From NCBI GenBank assembly GCA_022036555.1, contig CM039139.1, positions 8,010,262 to 8,074,261 of the forward strand: DNA of 64,000 bases. Direction: 5' to 3'. The stretch comes from Microstegium vimineum (lineage: Eukaryota > Streptophyta > Magnoliopsida > Poales > Poaceae). Below the pieces are notes generated by a model. The model did not search any database, was not told the DNA's origin, and saw only the letters and a program-made list of their open reading frames with translations. The translations under genes were made by a program, and so were the position numbers. The first letter of the stretch is position 1. The number at the start of each line of letters is the position of its first letter. Positions 22,301 through 32,700 of this stretch are shown piece after piece.

Positions 22301-22835
22301 AGTCAGCTAAACCACCATAAGCCTTCATCCTCCTCGGAGTCTTTATTTTCATTTATGGCGGATAAGTCTCCTTGAGTACCTTCTTGTACTTAGGGTTTTA
22401 TCCCATGTTGTTTTGCAGATGGTCAGCTCCTGCATGGGTATTGTGTTAACTGTCTCTAACCCCGTTGGGGATGACTTCTAGACCATGGGCTTGGCCACTT
22501 CCAGACTCTTCTTTTGCTGTTGCGGATATGTCCCTAGTCTGGCACTCTATTAAAAACTACTTTGGAGATTATCGTGTTAAAAGACTTCCACTTCTCTTTC
22601 AATTCGAACAATGTTTTGTAATAACTGTTGAATCTTCGCACTTCGATATTGTTTTATTATGCTGAACTTTATATCGTGTGAATGGTGCTACTGAACTATC
22701 TCGATCTTGCCTGTATTGTGGAAATGTTTGAAATCATTCGAGATTTCACGGACTACCGGGACTATATGGGCTCAAGTGCTATTAAGTGGCAGTTAATTCA
22801 ATTTGATCTCTTATAATTCGGACGGTTCTGTTACA
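19359..22835 (+). mobile_element. Solo LTR of a gypsy-type element, about 3.48 kb
   Basis: It starts TGTAACACCTCAAGTG and ends GGTTCTGTTACA, so the first and last seven bases (TGTAACA/TGTTACA) are perfect inverted repeats. Inside is an AT-rich start, a CT-rich and GC-rich leader-like block (19820-20600), and the 'GGCAAGCCCGGAGCAT' signature at about 21383 shared with the LTR pieces near 6340 and 6820. No retroelement proteins are present. The expected 5-bp target duplication is absent: GCTGC lies on the left and ACCGT on the right. That points to a deletion or to recombination between different copies. Long ORFs in 19825-20616 are GC-skew artefacts. Confidence 0.75.
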
Positions 22836-23082
22836 ACCGTCGGACATTGATTAGATGAACTTGTTGTAATGAACTGCTGTAAATGATTTTGCATAATGAA
22901 CTTGTATATATAATGAACTTTGTGATATCGGTTCTCTTGGAAGAAGACAACATATTCATGTAATATGCTTGTTTAATCCATGTTATATAATATGTGCTCT
23001 AATTTGTGCTTGAATTTGAGAAATATTTTAAAATCATTTTTAAAATTAAAAAACATTTTTTTGTTATTTTGGAAAATATTAA

Positions 23083-23304
23083 CCGTGACGGTTGCTATAA
23101 GAAACCGTCACGGTTAATACTAATTAACAGTGACGGTTTACATAAGCAACCGTCACAGTTAATGTTATTAACCGTGGCGGTTGGCCTAGTACAACCGCCA
23201 CGGTTAATGGTCTGATTAACCGTGACCATTGATCCGTGGCGGTTGGAAAAACCATCACGGTTAATTCATTTCAACCGCCACGGTTAATCTTTTCTGTAGT
23301 AGTG
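23083..23304. repeat. CACTA subterminal repeat array and 3' terminal inverted repeat
   Basis: About ten copies of a 14-15-bp motif (TTAACCGTGACGGTT and variants with GGCGG or CAGTG) occur in alternating orientation, so neighbouring copies form short hairpins. The array ends in the CACTA terminus at 23304. In En/Spm such arrays are binding sites for the TNPA protein and are needed for transposition. The motif sequence differs between families. Confidence 0.85.
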
Positions 23305-23339
23305 GTGGTAGATTATCAGGACTAGCTAAAAGAGTCTAT

Positions 23340-23787
23340 CTAGACTAGCTAACTCACCTCCGCAAATTCATTGGCAAGGATTTCTTTTAGTTCATGGACT
23401 AAACCCCCCATTGATGAAAAAATAAAATCCGAGTTTTGTAGAGCTTGTTTAGTCGTCATCAAAACATCCGTTCCAATTATAATTCGCTGAATGCCCAAAG
23501 TTTGTGCCGCTTTTGCTCCCTAAATGCATGTCGTTAGTTCAGACTGCCAAGCTTTAGTAACATGGTGCATGCCCCCAGCTAACATGACATCATAGTAAAA
23601 AAAAAGCTAACATGACATCACCATCCTCATCTTGAATGATAAATAAACCCTAGCTTCCTTCCCCAGTCTCTTGCAAAAAAAATACTATCGTCATTAATCT
23701 TCAGTCGTCCGGCAGGTGGTCTCTTCCATCTCGAAAGTAGCTTGTTACATCGGCTTTCATAATGTAGCTTGAATAAATCACTAAATT
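23340..23787 (-). pseudogene. RNase H-like (RVT_3) domain relic of LINE origin
   Basis: Minus-strand translation in pieces gives LSRWKRPPAGRLKIN (about 23740-23700), MLAGGMHHVTKAWQSELTTC (about 23590-23530, broken), then GAKAAQTLGIQRIIIGTD and the following residues to ANEFAE (about 23515-23360). This order is typical of the plant RNase H-like RVT_3 domain found in LINEs and related sequences. It contains stops and frameshifts, and a short duplication (AGCTAACATGACATCA at about 23577 and 23606) separated by an A run. The CACTA terminus at 23304 abuts its 3' end. Confidence 0.75.
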
Positions 23788-24501
23788 TCCGCAAAGGAAT
23801 AACTGAACAAGACTGTCCAGATAGTAGAAAGAAAACAGAACAGCCGCCGCCGCTCCTCGCGAGTCCTGCGAGAGCGAGGGCCGCCGCCGCCGTCCGCCGC
23901 CGTCGCCGCTGGTCCCCCTCCCTTCCCCTCCGGCATCTCCTATAAGTTTCTCCTATAGATCGAGTCTTTAGGGTTAGGGTTTTTCCATGTCAAAGTTCTT
24001 GGTATTGGAGTTTTATCTCTTCCTTCTCCTCTTCTCCAGCAATGGTGAAGGGGAAGGGTGAAATCTTCATCGACATGACGACATGGAGATCTTTGTTTCC
24101 GGACGACAGCATCAAGGCAGAGATGATGTCGCCGCCATGGAATAATTTTCTTCGGTCTTTTCTTCGTTTTGTTGTGGTTAGATCTGGCCACAATGAAAGA
24201 CTAGGGAGAATATCCTTCAGATCAGTCTTCCTCATTCTTTGGTGGCAGAAAGAAGAAGAAGGAAGACACCAGCAAGAAGAAAAAGATCATCAATTCCAGA
24301 ATGTTGACCGTCGTTCGTTGGGCAGTTGTTCTCAGGCCATTTGCCGAGTGTTTGTCTGTGCGGTCATCTACACTGCAAAGCGATTAACAGGTTAGGATTT
24401 GAGTTGTGCTATTCACAGCATGGGTACTATCTTGTATTGCAACGTGCTTTGTATTGATGTACTCAGATTTCATATAATATAATTTTTCTTTCATCGCAAA
24501 A
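23788..24501 (+). mobile_element. Non-autonomous retroinsert (LINE-like ends) with 13-bp duplication
   Basis: AAATCACTAAATT occurs at 23775-23787 and again at 24502-24514, directly after an A7 run. The enclosed 714 bp begins near a CCGCCGCC-rich leader (23840-23930) and ends TTTCATCGCAAAAAAA, as plant LINEs do. Between them are short ORFs but no RT or endonuclease. This suits an internally deleted LINE or a retrocopied transcript. One caution is that minus-strand RNase H-like reading seems to continue about 40 bases beyond the left duplication, so the exact 5' boundary is uncertain. Confidence 0.5.
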
Positions 24502-24514
24502 AAATCACTAAATT

Positions 24515-24757
24515 CCATTGAACTTATAAAAATTAAAAGGAATCCATTCCATTTCAGGAAAACAAAATAGTCTGAGAAATGCAGAGTCCGGTTATCCAAT
24601 GCAATGATTAGTGGACAAGGCCTCTAAGCGGAATGGGCCAACCGTACATGGAGCAGGCCGATAGGTCTTGAGGGCTCTGTACGTAGGCCCATACTCACGC
24701 TAGTGGGTCCTTTTTGTAAGGAAGGTCCTCTCGGATGATTTATTCTATTTATTTATA
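24515..24757. other. Spacer, no gene seen
   Basis: No ORF, RNA or repeat recognised in this short stretch. Confidence 0.5.
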
Positions 24758-24910
24758 CTCCCTCTGTAATGAATAAATAGAATTTAAGCGTTGTATTAAA
24801 TCAAAAAATTTAAATTTAACTGAATTTTAGAATTAACTATCAAGATTTTTAGTATCAAATTAGTATCATTAGATATACCATAGAATCTATTTTCATAATA
24901 TCATTTTATG

Positions 24911-24984
<74 letters not shown>

Positions 24985-25039
24985 TTACTCTTTTCTATAA
25001 AGTCAGTTTAATATTTATTTTGTTTAGGTACAGAGGGAG
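24758..25039. mobile_element. Stowaway-like MITE with internal (TA)n tract
   Basis: The 282-bp element has perfect 10-bp terminal inverted repeats CTCCCTCTGT (24758) and ACAGAGGGAG (ends 25039). This is the signature of Tc1/mariner-derived Stowaway MITEs in grasses. TA precedes the left end; the right flank is AA, so one copy of the TA duplication has mutated. The body is AT-rich and non-coding. Confidence 0.85.
24912..24983. repeat. (TA)n microsatellite, about 72 bp
   Basis: Uninterrupted TA dinucleotides, about 36 units, inside the Stowaway element. Likely to be length-polymorphic and to form cruciforms. Confidence 0.95.
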
Positions 25040-25338
25040 AATCTAGCTAATATGTTGAAAAATACTACTCACTCCCTACCCACTTTACCATCACCGCTAC
25101 GAAAATGAACTTTAGAGATAACTCTATTATTGTTAGTCGGTTAGTTAGTTGTTGAAACAGGGTTAAGTTTGCATCGACGAAATTGGATGAATAGTAATTA
25201 TTATCAATTATTTTATTTTTAGTTATTGATTATAACTATAAAGTAAAAAAAATAATTAACACTTTGATTACAGATTAACCATAATTACTTTTTTCAGCTT
25301 TATCTGCTCCCACCGGCTGAGTGAGAGGAGATGAGAGA

Positions 25339-26370
25339 CAGGGCCGGTCCTGAGTTTTCTGGGACCTAGAATGAACCAAAAATTTTGGACCTTTTTATAT
25401 GAATATTATAATACTATCGGTATTACTATTAATAGTATATACACACTCAATAACAAAATATAACAGAAAAGCAATGTTCATATGAAATAATTTATATACA
25501 CATTAAATTACCTAAAAAATTTCTTCTAACATTCCTTAATGTGAAGCCATTGATGATGGTTTCAATATCAATCTCATCTAATAATCGCTTTTCAATGCAT
25601 AATGTTGCCCATTCATTTAGGACGTGTTTGAGACTGCTCCATAAACTCTGCTCTACAAACTCCAGTGTGGAGCAGCTCCACAAAAAACTAGAGTTTGTGG
25701 AGTACCTCTTTAGGTGCTCTCACAACTCCATCTTTTTTATGGAGCTGCGTGAGTAGAGCTGAAACCGTTTGGCTAAAAAAACGTGGAGCGGAGTAGTCCC
25801 AAACGACCTCTTAAGCTTTCTTGCGACATTGTAGATCTAAAATAATTTTTCAACAATTTTAACTTTGAGAAACTTCTTTCCGTTGATGTCACAGATATTG
25901 GCATAGTAAATAAGATGTGATAAGCAATAGAAGTAATAGGATAACAATCAACTTTGGTAACAAACTAAAAAATCTCCATACTTGTATTACTCTTAAGAAA
26001 TTTATGAAGAGTCTCTCTATGTGATTCTATCAAATCATCTATCGGTTTTTTCTTCTTTCTTTTATGGTTGCCAGAGAGATACTTTCTCGATGACATGATA
26101 CTATTAAAATTTAGAGAAACAATCAGTAAATAAAAATTTAAAAGTAGAGATCATATGAGAAACTATTAGTAATTAAATTGTGAATTCCTATACCTTGGAT
26201 CCATCAAAGTCAAACGCAGAGTCAACCGAGAGGCCCTTGTTGCCGGCTTGCTGCCGCCTGACGCTGCGGCAGTGCGGCCTCCCTGCTCTGCCTCCTTCTC
26301 CTCTCCTGGGTGAACGCATGCCGCCAGGCCCTAAGCCCCTCAGGCCTTGCTGCATGGATACAGGGCAGGT
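25339..26370 (-). mobile_element. Internally deleted hAT element (TTF/ZMYM1-like transposase)
   Basis: The left end CAGGGCCGGTCCTGA (25339) is a hAT-type terminus. On the minus strand a start codon at about 26095 opens a 45-codon N terminus (MSSRKYLSGNHKRKKKK, then ESHRETLHKFLKSNT). A stop follows, and then directly the C-terminal dimerisation region: SVTSTERSFSKLKLLKNYFRSTMSQE (about 25900-25820) and LCIEKRLLDEIDIETIIN (about 25595-25545). The catalytic core between these parts is absent, so the element is a deletion derivative. The C-terminal region is split by the MITE at 25620-25810. The right terminus was not found; 26370 is approximate. Confidence 0.75.
25620..25810. mobile_element. 191-bp MITE, PIF/Harbinger (Tourist)-like, inside the hAT relic
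   Basis: Flanked by TTA on both sides (25617-25619 and 25811-25813). Ends are GGACGTGTTTGAGACT and AGTCCCAAACGACCTC, imperfect terminal inverted repeats that match best over the inner ten bases. The body is a run of GGAGCTCCAC-like words that fold back on themselves. Removing it rejoins the hAT coding sequence. The TTA duplication favours PIF/Harbinger; the superfamily remains a guess. Confidence 0.75.
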
Positions 26371-26567
26371 ATAGTTAATGGGCTTATAGTCAAGCTAGTC
26401 AACATTTTTGATGATGTGAAGGAGAGAAAGAAGAAGAGAGAAGAGAGCTTGACTTTTGTTTTAGCACCAAGCTGGACACGCATGTATAGGTATTAGTGGG
26501 ACCCAATATATATGATTGTGAGAAGATATATGAGAAAGAATAGAAACATATAATCATAAAAAAGTTT
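26371..26567. mobile_element. Left part of a MITE split by the gypsy element
   Basis: GTATAGTTAATGGGC at 26369 is mirrored by ACCATTAACTATGCTC at about 40000 on the other side of the gypsy insertion. Joined across the AGTTT duplication, the two pieces make an element of roughly 290 bp with a GA-rich stretch (26420-26450). No flanking duplication was identified, so the family and exact ends are uncertain. Confidence 0.45.
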
Positions 26568-27836
26568 TGTCGGTGTTATGACCCGGGGGTCAAGACCACC
26601 AACTAGTAAATTTGCATATCGCGTGCTCCCTCTCCCAGATGTGATGCAAGATGGACACAAGGTTTATCCTGGTTCGGGCGAAGAAGGCCCTACGTCCAGC
26701 GGGGGAGGATGACTTGTATTATCTCGCACCCAAAAGTGCTCGTACAGGGGGGGTACAAGCTGAGTTACACGAGTTTGCTCTGAGGAGCTGATACCTAAGG
26801 CTAGCGAGGCTACCCTAGGAGGTGGGTTGGCTGCTCGAGGGGTCGATCGAGCGGCGGTGTATGGTATGAGTACGGAGTCGTCCGAAGAGTGGAGTCCGAA
26901 AAAAGTCTCTTCAGAGTCCAGAGACCCCTCTCCTTCTACCTCGGCGTCCCCTTTTATAGACCAAGGGGAGGTCCGAGGGTACAGGATCCTAACTGTCGTA
27001 GTATGGGCGGCGTGTCCGTGGCATAGTGCCGGCGACGGTACGTTGAGCACTGTGCCGGCATGGCCTTCCCGTCCTTTTGGCGCCCCAGGTCGTGGTGGCA
27101 GTGGAAGTCGCCACGGCACGTCGTGGCACAGCTTCCGCAGACGGGCGCGAATCCCACAGCCGAAGCGAGACGGGGCGGATGGGACGGGCCCCATACTGGA
27201 GTTGATGGAGGGAGGGGTCGAGCCCCTCGGTCGAGGGGGGGTCGACCCCTGCGTGGCTCTGTCGTATCCCGAAGTCGTCGTCGAGGGCCGTACTGTTCAC
27301 GTTCCGAGGGGTGCCGCTGGAGTCCGTACTCGCGTCGTGGCGACAGTGGCAGCACAGTTGACAGGAATCACGGACTTGACGGAGAGTTGTTGGATTCGAC
27401 TGCGGACACGGGCTCCCATGATGTTAGGCGGGTTTACTTTAGCCCATGCCGAGAGCAGTTGGGCTGATCGAGCCTCCCGTCCGGGGGTCGTTCGCTCGAC
27501 CCCGGGTCCGTCCCTCGTCGTCGAGGTAGGGTCGGAGCAGAGGCGGAGTCGGAGGGATCGAAGTAGAGGCCGGGGGGTCGTTCGTTCGACCCCTCGTCCG
27601 TCATTTGGTGTCGAGGTAGGAGCCGGGGGGTCGTTCGTTCGACCCCTCGTCCGTCATTCGGCGTCGAGGTGGGCCGGCCCGTGACTCGCTGCCGTAGCCG
27701 GTGCAGGGGGCCTTCACGTGATGGGCCTTTCCTTACTGACTTGAGCAGTGGGCTGGTCCCTGTCTTAAAAATGGTTGCTATGTTTAGCGTTAATTTATCA
27801 AAGGGTTTAGGGTACCCCTTACCTTCGTACCCGACA
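26568..27836 (-). repeat. 3' LTR of the gypsy element
   Basis: 1269 bp, TG...CA, same length as its partner at 38653-39921. GTCGTTCG / CCCTCGTCCGTCA repeats lie near 27480-27660. Long GC-rich ORFs on both strands of the LTR are not genes. Confidence 0.95.
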
Positions 27837-27837
27837 G

Positions 27838-28054
27838 TAGCCCCTGAGGCCCCAGAGGAGTGATTGAGAACTCCTCTGGGGGCTATGATATATGTTTTCT
27901 CGGAGGGAGTAAGGGTTACCCGGAGGTTTTGCCTTCGATCTGCAGGTTTAGCAAGAGGTTCGATTCTCCGTGGGGTGCGCGCGAGCGCACCCCGCGGGGG
28001 TAGCCCCCGAGGCCCCAGAGGAGTGATTGAGAACTCCTCTGGGGGCTATGATAT
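27838..28054. repeat. Twin hairpin repeat next to the 3' LTR
   Basis: A 54-bp unit beginning TAGCCCC-GAGG occurs at about 27838 and again at about 28001. Each copy contains a perfect 12-bp stem CCCCAGAGGAGT / ACTCCTCTGGGG with the 8-base loop GATTGAGA (27850-27881 and 28013-28044). The first copy directly abuts the LTR, where the polypurine tract of the minus-strand element should lie. Confidence 0.8.
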
Positions 28055-28139
28055 GTTGTATCGAGGGGTTTTTTTAAGGGTGCCTGGAGACGTGGCGCCC
28101 TATCGAGGGGTTGATCCCGTTCCTTTCCCTGAAAAGAGA

Positions 28140-29310
28140 GGTGTTCGAGGGCGGCTGTCGAACCCTACCGAGGGCCAGCCTTCGCTCTCTCGAGCACAAC
28201 TAGAGTCAGAGCGCCCCACCCGAGAGGTCGACTCTGTCTGCCAGGTCACGAGTGTTTTCGACCCTCTTTCGTCGAGGGGTGCCGTGCGTAGTCGGGCCCT
28301 CGAGCCCTCGAATGGCTAGGCCTTCACTACCTCATAGCGTCCTTCCCATGGATCCTTGCGTTCGGATTGTGGGGTGAAGAGCATCGTGCTATCCTCGTTA
28401 GGACGAGCCCGAAGTCCTCGGTGAGCTGTTCTCGGGCATGAATCCATTAGAAATGGTGCCCAGTACGGGTAGAAATTCGAGTGAGAACTCGTGCCCCATT
28501 CGGTAGGGGTCGACTAGTGGCCCGGAGGCGTTCTCATTTAAGTAAAACTGTATGGCTTACTAAGAACGACCATATGGATTACCAAGGTGCCAACCCCATT
28601 CGATAGGAATTGGTGGCTCGATACCTCCCAGCGTAGGGATCCTTAGGTATTCCTTGGTCATGCCTCGGATATGTCCCAGGGGACCTCGAGAGTTCATTCT
28701 CGAGCTAGGGGCACGCGCCTAGCCCCCCCGAGACATCCCTGACTCGCATACTCGAGGGCGGCTGTCGAACTCCGTTCATGGAGCCAGCCTTCGCTCCCTC
28801 AAGATTTAGGGGTGGACCTGAGTCCGTTAACCATGGGTCCTTCCTGACCTCAGGTACTCGAGGGCGGCTGTCGAACCCTATGTAAGGGCCAGACTTCACT
28901 CCCTCAAGATTTGACGGATGGTTCGTCATCCGACGCTATCCTCGGGAGGAGGAGTCCTGCCTTGTGGAACGCCGAGGGGGAAGAATAGGTAATTATATTG
29001 AACTTGGGGACATACCTGTGTTTCTGTCCATTGGGCTGGAGCTCTCGAGGGAGGCTGTCGAACCCCACGAAAGGGCCAGCCTTTGTCCCTTCGAGGCTGG
29101 GGAGTGAACTGGAGTCGACGACCCGACGTCTCCTCAGACCTCGGGTACTCGAGGGGGGCTATCGAGCCCGTTCGTGAGCCGACCTTTGTCCCCTCGAGAT
29201 TTTGGGGGTGGACCGAAGTCCTAACCCGAGGTCATTTCTGCCCTCGGGTACTCGAGGGTAGTTGTCGAACCCTCTTTCGAGGGCCAGCTCTCGCTGCCTC
29301 AAGATTGCTT
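28140..29310. repeat. Degenerate minisatellite (about 105-bp unit)
   Basis: Units with the core CTCGAGGGCGGCTGTCGAAC, then a variable part, then GGCCAGCCTTCGCTCCCTC start near 28145, 28750, 28858, 29044, 29149 and 29252. Neighbouring units are 103-108 bp apart where contiguous. Each unit can pair its CTCGAGGG start with its CCCTCGAG end. No coding reading runs through the array. It lies between the 3' LTR and the promoter of the antisense gene. Confidence 0.75.
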
Positions 29311-29520
29311 ACCTCCGAAGATAACGCTTCCGGTCGCGCGCCTTTTTAGGCGATGTCCGTTCGGCGCAACAGTGGCAGTTGCAGGGCGGAATGCGGTGCG
29401 GAGCCCGACGATGGGACAGAACGCCTTATCCTGGAGGGATACGAAGAAGGGGAGTACAGGCGCATTAAATGCAAAGATTCTCTTACCTGTTTTGCCGGTT
29501 CCATCCGTTGGCCTCCCGCT

Positions 29521-29528
29521 TATAAATA
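29521..29528 (+). promoter_or_regulatory. TATA box of the antisense gene in the gypsy element
   Basis: TATAAATA, 208 bp before the ATG at 29729 and on the strand opposite to gag-pol. It makes the upstream in-frame ATG at 29372 an unlikely start. Confidence 0.6.
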
Positions 29529-29728
29529 GCGAAGGTGAGGAGTCGGGTGCTTTTTCCGCGCACTTGCCTTTCCTGCCTCCTTGCCATCGCCTTCCCTGCC
29601 TCCTTCTCCCCGCCATTGCCTTAGGCGCCCTGCGAGCCGGAACTCTGCACACACGAGAGAGAAAGAGAAGGGAGATAGGGAACGTACCTTCCACCCCCCA
29701 GCCTGAGCGTATCATCCTTCCCGATCCC

Positions 29729-32700
29729 ATGGCCAAGTACAGCCTCGTCGGTCCCGATGACTGGCTCGCGTCTTCGATGACCGCCTCGCGCCTAGGGGGT
29801 CTGGTGGAGAGCGGCCTCCTCTGGCCGGTTACCTCGACCGACCAACCGGAGTGGTTGTTGCCGTCGTCGGACCATGCCGAGCCCAATCTGCCGGAGGGAT
29901 ACGTGGTGAGCTTCGAGGTTTTCCACTGGGCGGGACTAGGCGCCCCACCCAGCCGTTTTCTGCGCGCGATTCTCCATCACTATGACATGGAGCTTCAACA
30001 CCTCACCCCCAACGGCGTCTGCCATGCGGCAGTCTTTGCCGCCATGTGCGAAGGCTACCTCGGGATCGAGCCCCACTGGGAGTTATGGCTCCATCTCTTC
30101 GAGGCGAACATCTTCAATGCGTCGGCTGGCAAGGGTACCCACAAGATGGTCAGGGTCGGGTGCTACTGCATCGCCCTCAAGCGGTTAGATTCCTGGATCC
30201 CGGCGAAGCTTACGTCGAGCCACTCCGGATGGCATTCCGGGTGCTTTATTTGAGGAACGATGACAACCTGCTCCCCGCCTACACCGGGAGGACGATCGAC
30301 GCGCAGCCCGACTGCTGGAGGTACGGCGTCGCGCAGCAGAAGCAGCGTCGTCTTGACAACCTACTGGACGCGATTGGGCGTCTGAAGAAGGAGGGACTCA
30401 CGGCGACGATCGTCGCGTCGGCGTTCCATCAGCGATGGGTCGTGCACTGATGGCTCGACCCCTCCGCCTCGACGAGATGCGTCCGGGGGTCGACCTCTCG
30501 GGGTGTCGCCTCCTAGGAGACGAGCTGCCCCCCGAGAGGGTGGTCCGTCGCGTACGCCACTTCTTTGAGGGCTCGTTCGACGCCAAGAACGTTGCCAGGA
30601 TCCCCATGAGACCGGACGAGGGGTACATCGAGCTGGTAAAGTCCTCTTTCTCTATTAGAGTTCTTGTGTTTGCCTTGTCCGCCTTTTTTGCTTGCGTTCT
30701 GACTGCCTTGCGTTCCGCAGGGGAACGTTCCCTTCCGGAAGTCGCTCCCGCCGTTGAAGGAGGACCGGGCTGAATCCCAGGCGAGGCGCCTCCAGGCCGA
30801 GAAGGACAAGGAGGCCAAAGACAAGGCTAAGAAGGCCAAGGCTATGAGGGCCCGGGAGAAAGAGGCGAGGGATCAACGCCGGGCCCGACAGAGGCGGGAG
30901 GGCCTTCTCGAGGAGGAATCACCCTCGGAAGAGGAGGACGAGGAGGGGGACGAGGATAGCGACAGCGATGTCGAGGTGGACTGGAGCGAGGAGCAAGAAC
31001 AGACGGCGCCCGAACAGAGGGTGGCCGTCGGAACCGGAGGAGGAGAGGGGTCGACCTCGAGGTTGGCCCCTACCATTGAAGCCGAGCCACGGGGGGAGCG
31101 GCCCGTGGCTTCTCAAGACGAAGTGCTGCGGCAGACGCGGGGGCAGTCGTCGCGATCCCCGTCGAGGGGTCGAGCAGACACACCCTCGGTGCCTGCCGCG
31201 TCGAGCGCTCGGGCGTCGGGCCCGTCGGCGCAGGAGGAAGTCAGCAAGGGGACGACGGGAGCGTCGTCGGCCCCTGCCCAGGAGACGGTGCCGAAGGCGG
31301 GCTCGGCCCCCGCCCCGCGGCGGGTTGTGTTCAGGTCCTCGATCAGCCCAAAGGCCGTCGGCCAGAAACATCTGGCCCCGAAGGGGTAAGTTGCCTTTCG
31401 GTTGATCGAGGGTGTTGTTCGTATTTCTCCTTTTGTTGCTATCGATCGGTGCTTATCATCGTGCACGGGTCTCCTTTTAAGGTCGAAGCGCCCGCAGGAG
31501 CATGCGTCTCTCGCCCCTGCCAAGAAGCTGAGGGTGGGGGCCGCGGTCGAGGCGGCCGTCGAGGCCGGCCACGCTACCCCACCCCCTTCGACGCTTACCC
31601 CCGAGGCGGCGTGGGCAGCCAAGGCCCGGGAGGCGATGGAGCGAGGGGCGGCGCAGGGCGCCTCAACGCTGGCCCAAGCGGCAGAGGAGGCGGGTCTGCC
31701 CACCCGGCCGGCGAGGGCCACCGAAGCAGCGGGCATCGCTGCGCCTGCGCGGCTGTCGGAGGGAGTTCCGCCCGATGCCCCGGAAGGCGCGGGGCCTGCA
31801 TCAACGGCGGTCGTGACCGAGGGGATGGAGCCCCAGGCCGCTGCCGAGATGGAGGTGGTCGGGCCCCAAGTTGCTGCGAATGAGGGGGAGGCCCCGGCTC
31901 ACCCAACGCCGGGGCGGTGGCCCGAGAGCCTAGCCTAGCTAGAGGCGCGACTGCGGCTTGAGCACGAGGGCACGGCTGCTGCCGCGTCTGAGGGCCCTTC
32001 GCCGGCGCCGAAGGTCGGGGAGGGGGGGTCGGGCTGAGCGGTCCGAGGCGACACCCGCGCCGGAGAAGGGCGGGATGCTGATGGAGCCCACCGCTGAAGA
32101 AGTGGCCGAGATGGTGTCGTGCGGGACCGGAGGTGGCTCGGCCTCGCCTCGAGGCTGGGCGGGAGTCGTCTCGAGGTGAGGCGTGTTCCGACTTGTTCGA
32201 GCCGTAGCGGATCTGTGGTGCCAGGTACTAATTACTTCGTGTCTTTCACCGTGCAGGGCCGTTCCCCTGGCCGGGACTTCCTCTGCCTAGTGGGGATGGC
32301 TCGGCGGGGCCGTCGACCTCTTTGAGGGGTGGCCCCAAGGCCGGGAGAGGTCAACTGGAGGGATCTTCTCCCTTCTTCGCCTGGCAAGATGTGGTGGAAC
32401 GCTGCGGGGGTGCCGCTGAAGATCGCCAGGGCGTCATGCGGGGGTCCAAGAGAGGATCGCCCTCCGCAGCGCGTTTTGGGGGCAGGAGGTCCTGGAGCTG
32501 GCCGACCCTCGAGACCCCGGGCAAACCCTCCTCGAGCTCAACAACCAGGCCGAGCTCCACACGTGGGAGCACCTTGAGGAATATCGGGCATGGTTTGAGC
32601 ACTCGGTGCGCCTTGCCGCGGAGGTTGCCGCCGTGGACATACGCCGGGGTATAGAGGTGGGTTTCGTCTTCCCTTGGATTTTGCTTGGGTTGCCTGACTA

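Larger units (their letters stand above)
17538..23304 (+). mobile_element. CACTA (En/Spm) element, 3' part, split by a solo LTR
   Basis: The right end at 23304 reads ...TTTTCTGTAGTAGTG, the reverse complement of the canonical CACTACTACAGAAAA terminus. Inside it, 23083-23290 holds the subterminal motif array. The coding part left of the inserted LTR (17538-19358) is a Ulp1-like protease gene, which grass CACTA elements often carry. No transposase (TNPD) sequence is present, and the left terminus is missing, probably in the gap. The 3-bp target duplication (GTG would follow 23304) cannot be checked. This element is defective here. Confidence 0.8.

Noticed and set aside
26827..27684. 285-codon ORF repeated at 38912-39769
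   Set aside because: Both copies are the two LTRs of the gypsy element; the ORF is a product of GC-rich LTR sequence.
29372..29728. Upstream in-frame ATG at 29372 as start of the antisense gene
   Set aside because: It lies before the TATA box at 29521, and the extra residues do not resemble the domain family.
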